Shown piece by piece: positions 7,054-8,049 of a stretch of 8,049 bases of DNA (positions are counted from its first letter, which is position 1; each line of letters opens with the position of its first letter). Where the stretch lies: the NCBI GenBank assembly GCA_013372965.1, contig JABXIR010000186.1:1-8049 (forward strand). Reading direction: 5' to 3'. The DNA comes from Gammaproteobacteria bacterium. Its GTDB lineage: Bacteria; Pseudomonadota; Gammaproteobacteria; Pseudomonadales; DSM-25080. The position numbers and the translations under genes were made by a program. The notes beneath the pieces were generated by a model. It saw only the letters and a list, made by a program, of their open reading frames with translations, was not told the origin of the DNA and did no database searches.

Positions 7054-7073
7054 TAATGCCCCGAGGGGCATTA
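7054..7073 (-). terminator. probable terminator of the DEAD-box helicase gene
   Basis: TAATGCCCC and GGGGCATTA form a perfect 9-bp palindrome around a GA centre, realistically an 8-bp stem with a four-base loop. The stem has a GC-rich core and lies 28 nt after the helicase stop codon at 7102-7104. In the minus-strand RNA it is followed by UUAGGUC, so the U-tract is poor. The remaining 40 nt before the transporter ATG show no clear promoter boxes. Confidence 0.6.
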
Positions 7074-7101
7074 CGATGCAAACACTGCCTTCGAATACGA
7101 G

Positions 7102-8049
7102 TTATTTGCGCTTGCCTTTCGCCGAGGAAGCAGGCTTACGTTTCTTTTTCGAGGCCGCTTTGCCTGAGCTCTTGATTTTTTTGGGCCCTTTATAAGTCCC
7201 CTCAAGGGCTTCTGGAAGCCATTTCCTGACGTGGGTTTTAGTTTTCGAGGCCAAGCCGGCCATTTTGTTCCACTCTTGCGCTGTGCACTGAGCATACACA
7301 GTCACGGTCTCGTCGCGGCGGCCCGCGCGACCATTTCGGTGTCCGAATTCGATGACGTTGATGGGGGCGGACGAGTGGATGACCACATCGACGCCTTCAA
7401 CGTCGATACCTCGCGAGGCAATGTCGGTGGTCACTAACCAACTAATTTCGCCGCTGCTGAACTGCGATAATACTTTGCGACGTGCTGCGACATTTTTGCC
7501 ACCGGTTAGCGCCACGGCCGGTATTTTGTGGAAATTAAGTTTAGCTGCAGCTTGGTCAGCGGCGGACTGCGTTGGGCAGAAAATCATGCCACGCTTTCCT
7601 TCGAGCATCGGAAGCAACTGAACAAGCTGACGTAATTTGTGGGTTTTGTCGTCAGCGGGGATCATCGAAATTAAATCGACTTTTTGCTCCGTCTCTTCGG
7701 TTCGTACGACGTTTGCTTTGAACTGAGTGAGCTGTTCGAGTGTTTCGAGGTGTTTCTTTCTGAAGCTTGCGGAAGCCGCGGTAAAACGCTTGCAGTTTGG
7801 CATCCGGGCAACGAGAGATTCAATCAGCGCCGACCGATCGGGGTGTATGAGGTGGTCGGCTTCGTCGATAATGCAATAGTCGACTGCGTCGAGTTGTTCC
7901 CCATCATCGAGAATCGCGTCGAGGCGCCCGGGTGTCGCTACGAGCCACTTCGGATTTTTTTCAAGTGATTGACGTATCGAACCGTATTCTTTCCCGCGAG
8001 CAATACGAGTGACACCAGCGGTTCGCTCCTGTTGGTGAATGCGAATTTC
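7102..8049 (-). CDS. DEAD-box ATP-dependent RNA helicase, 5' partial
   Basis: An ATP-dependent RNA-unwinding enzyme; about 315 C-terminal residues are visible and the frame stays open to the window edge. The ATG at 7803 is internal, because the conserved helicase core continues upstream of it in frame. Motifs in order: TPGR (motif Ib, nt 7924-7935), DEAD (motif II, within IIDEADHL, 7855-7866), SAS in place of the usual SAT (motif III, 7765-7773), GMIFCPT (IV region), TTDIASRGIDVEGV (V) and HRNGRAGR (VI). The Q motif and Walker A motif must lie outside the window. The protein ends in a tail of about 25 residues rich in lysine and serine, as in RhlE/SrmB-like helicases that bind rRNA, but I cannot assign a named subfamily. 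A probable terminator follows the stop. Roles in ribosome assembly or cold growth are inference. Confidence 0.92.
   Translation of the reverse strand, partial: EIRIHQQERTAGVTRIARGKEYGSIRQSLEKNPKWLVATPGRLDAILDDGEQLDAVDYCIIDEADHLIHPDRSALIESLVARMPNCKRFTAASASFRKKHLETLEQLTQFKANVVRTEETEQKVDLISMIPADDKTHKLRQLVQLLPMLEGKRGMIFCPTQSAADQAAAKLNFHKIPAVALTGGKNVAARRKVLSQFSSGEISWLVTTDIASRGIDVEGVDVVIHSSAPINVIEFGHRNGRAGRRDETVTVYAQCTAQEWNKMAGLASKTKTHVRKWLPEALEGTYKGPKKIKSSGKAASKKKRKPASSAKGKRK

Noticed and set aside
7801..7803. ATG as the start of a 233-aa helicase fragment or a truncated pseudogene
   Set aside because: The same frame continues upstream through the DEAD and TPGR motifs to base 8049 without a stop, so this is one intact gene cut by the window edge.
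1..8049. Mobile elements, CRISPR arrays, tRNA/rRNA genes or a defence system
   Set aside because: No transposase, integrase, direct-repeat array, cloverleaf or known defence domain is visible; the genes are core-type or common accessory metabolism.

Overview
The window looks like an ordinary chromosomal segment of a gammaproteobacterium. The clearest taxonomic signal is an RluA pseudouridine synthase that closely resembles the enterobacterial type, supported by a respiratory D-lactate dehydrogenase of the Dld-II kind. A marine or oceanospirillalean/cellvibrionalean-like host is a guess. I see no phage, plasmid, insertion sequence, CRISPR, tRNA or rRNA signal, and gene density is about 95%.

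Layout: (1) 1-2054, plus strand, is the 3' part of a large FAD/Fe-S D-lactate dehydrogenase-type oxidoreductase; its start lies outside the window. It converges, with a 7-nt gap, on everything else, which is on the minus strand. (2) 2062-3426 is a tight three-gene cassette read right to left: a small basic protein with a GTG start, rluA, and a thioredoxin-fold protein with a CPDC active site. The reading frames overlap by 4-10 nt and 11 nt. (3) 3511-5628 encodes an exported S9A prolyl oligopeptidase with a complete catalytic triad. (4) 5718-7013 encodes a polytopic membrane transporter of the Na+/H+ antiporter NhaC/YuiF type. (5) 7102-8049 is the 3' part of a DEAD-box RNA helicase with a lysine-rich tail, whose start lies outside the window.

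Each gene boundary carries a perfect or near-perfect inverted repeat (2059-2081, 3470-3503, 5677-5712, 7054-7073), and none has a good T-tract. The 3470-3503 repeat also overlaps a plausible sigma-70 promoter for the small-protein/rluA/thioredoxin cassette, and the 5677-5712 repeat sits where a regulator of the peptidase gene could act.

Functionally the genes are mixed: lactate oxidation feeding the respiratory chain, RNA modification and RNA remodelling (RluA, DEAD-box helicase), thiol chemistry, and possibly peptide use (periplasmic proline-specific peptidase next to an amino-acid or cation transporter). I found no convincing new multi-gene system. The points most worth a second look are the boundary hairpins, the uncharacterised small protein coupled to rluA, and variant motifs in the helicase and peptidase. 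All numbers are read by eye; no database search was run.
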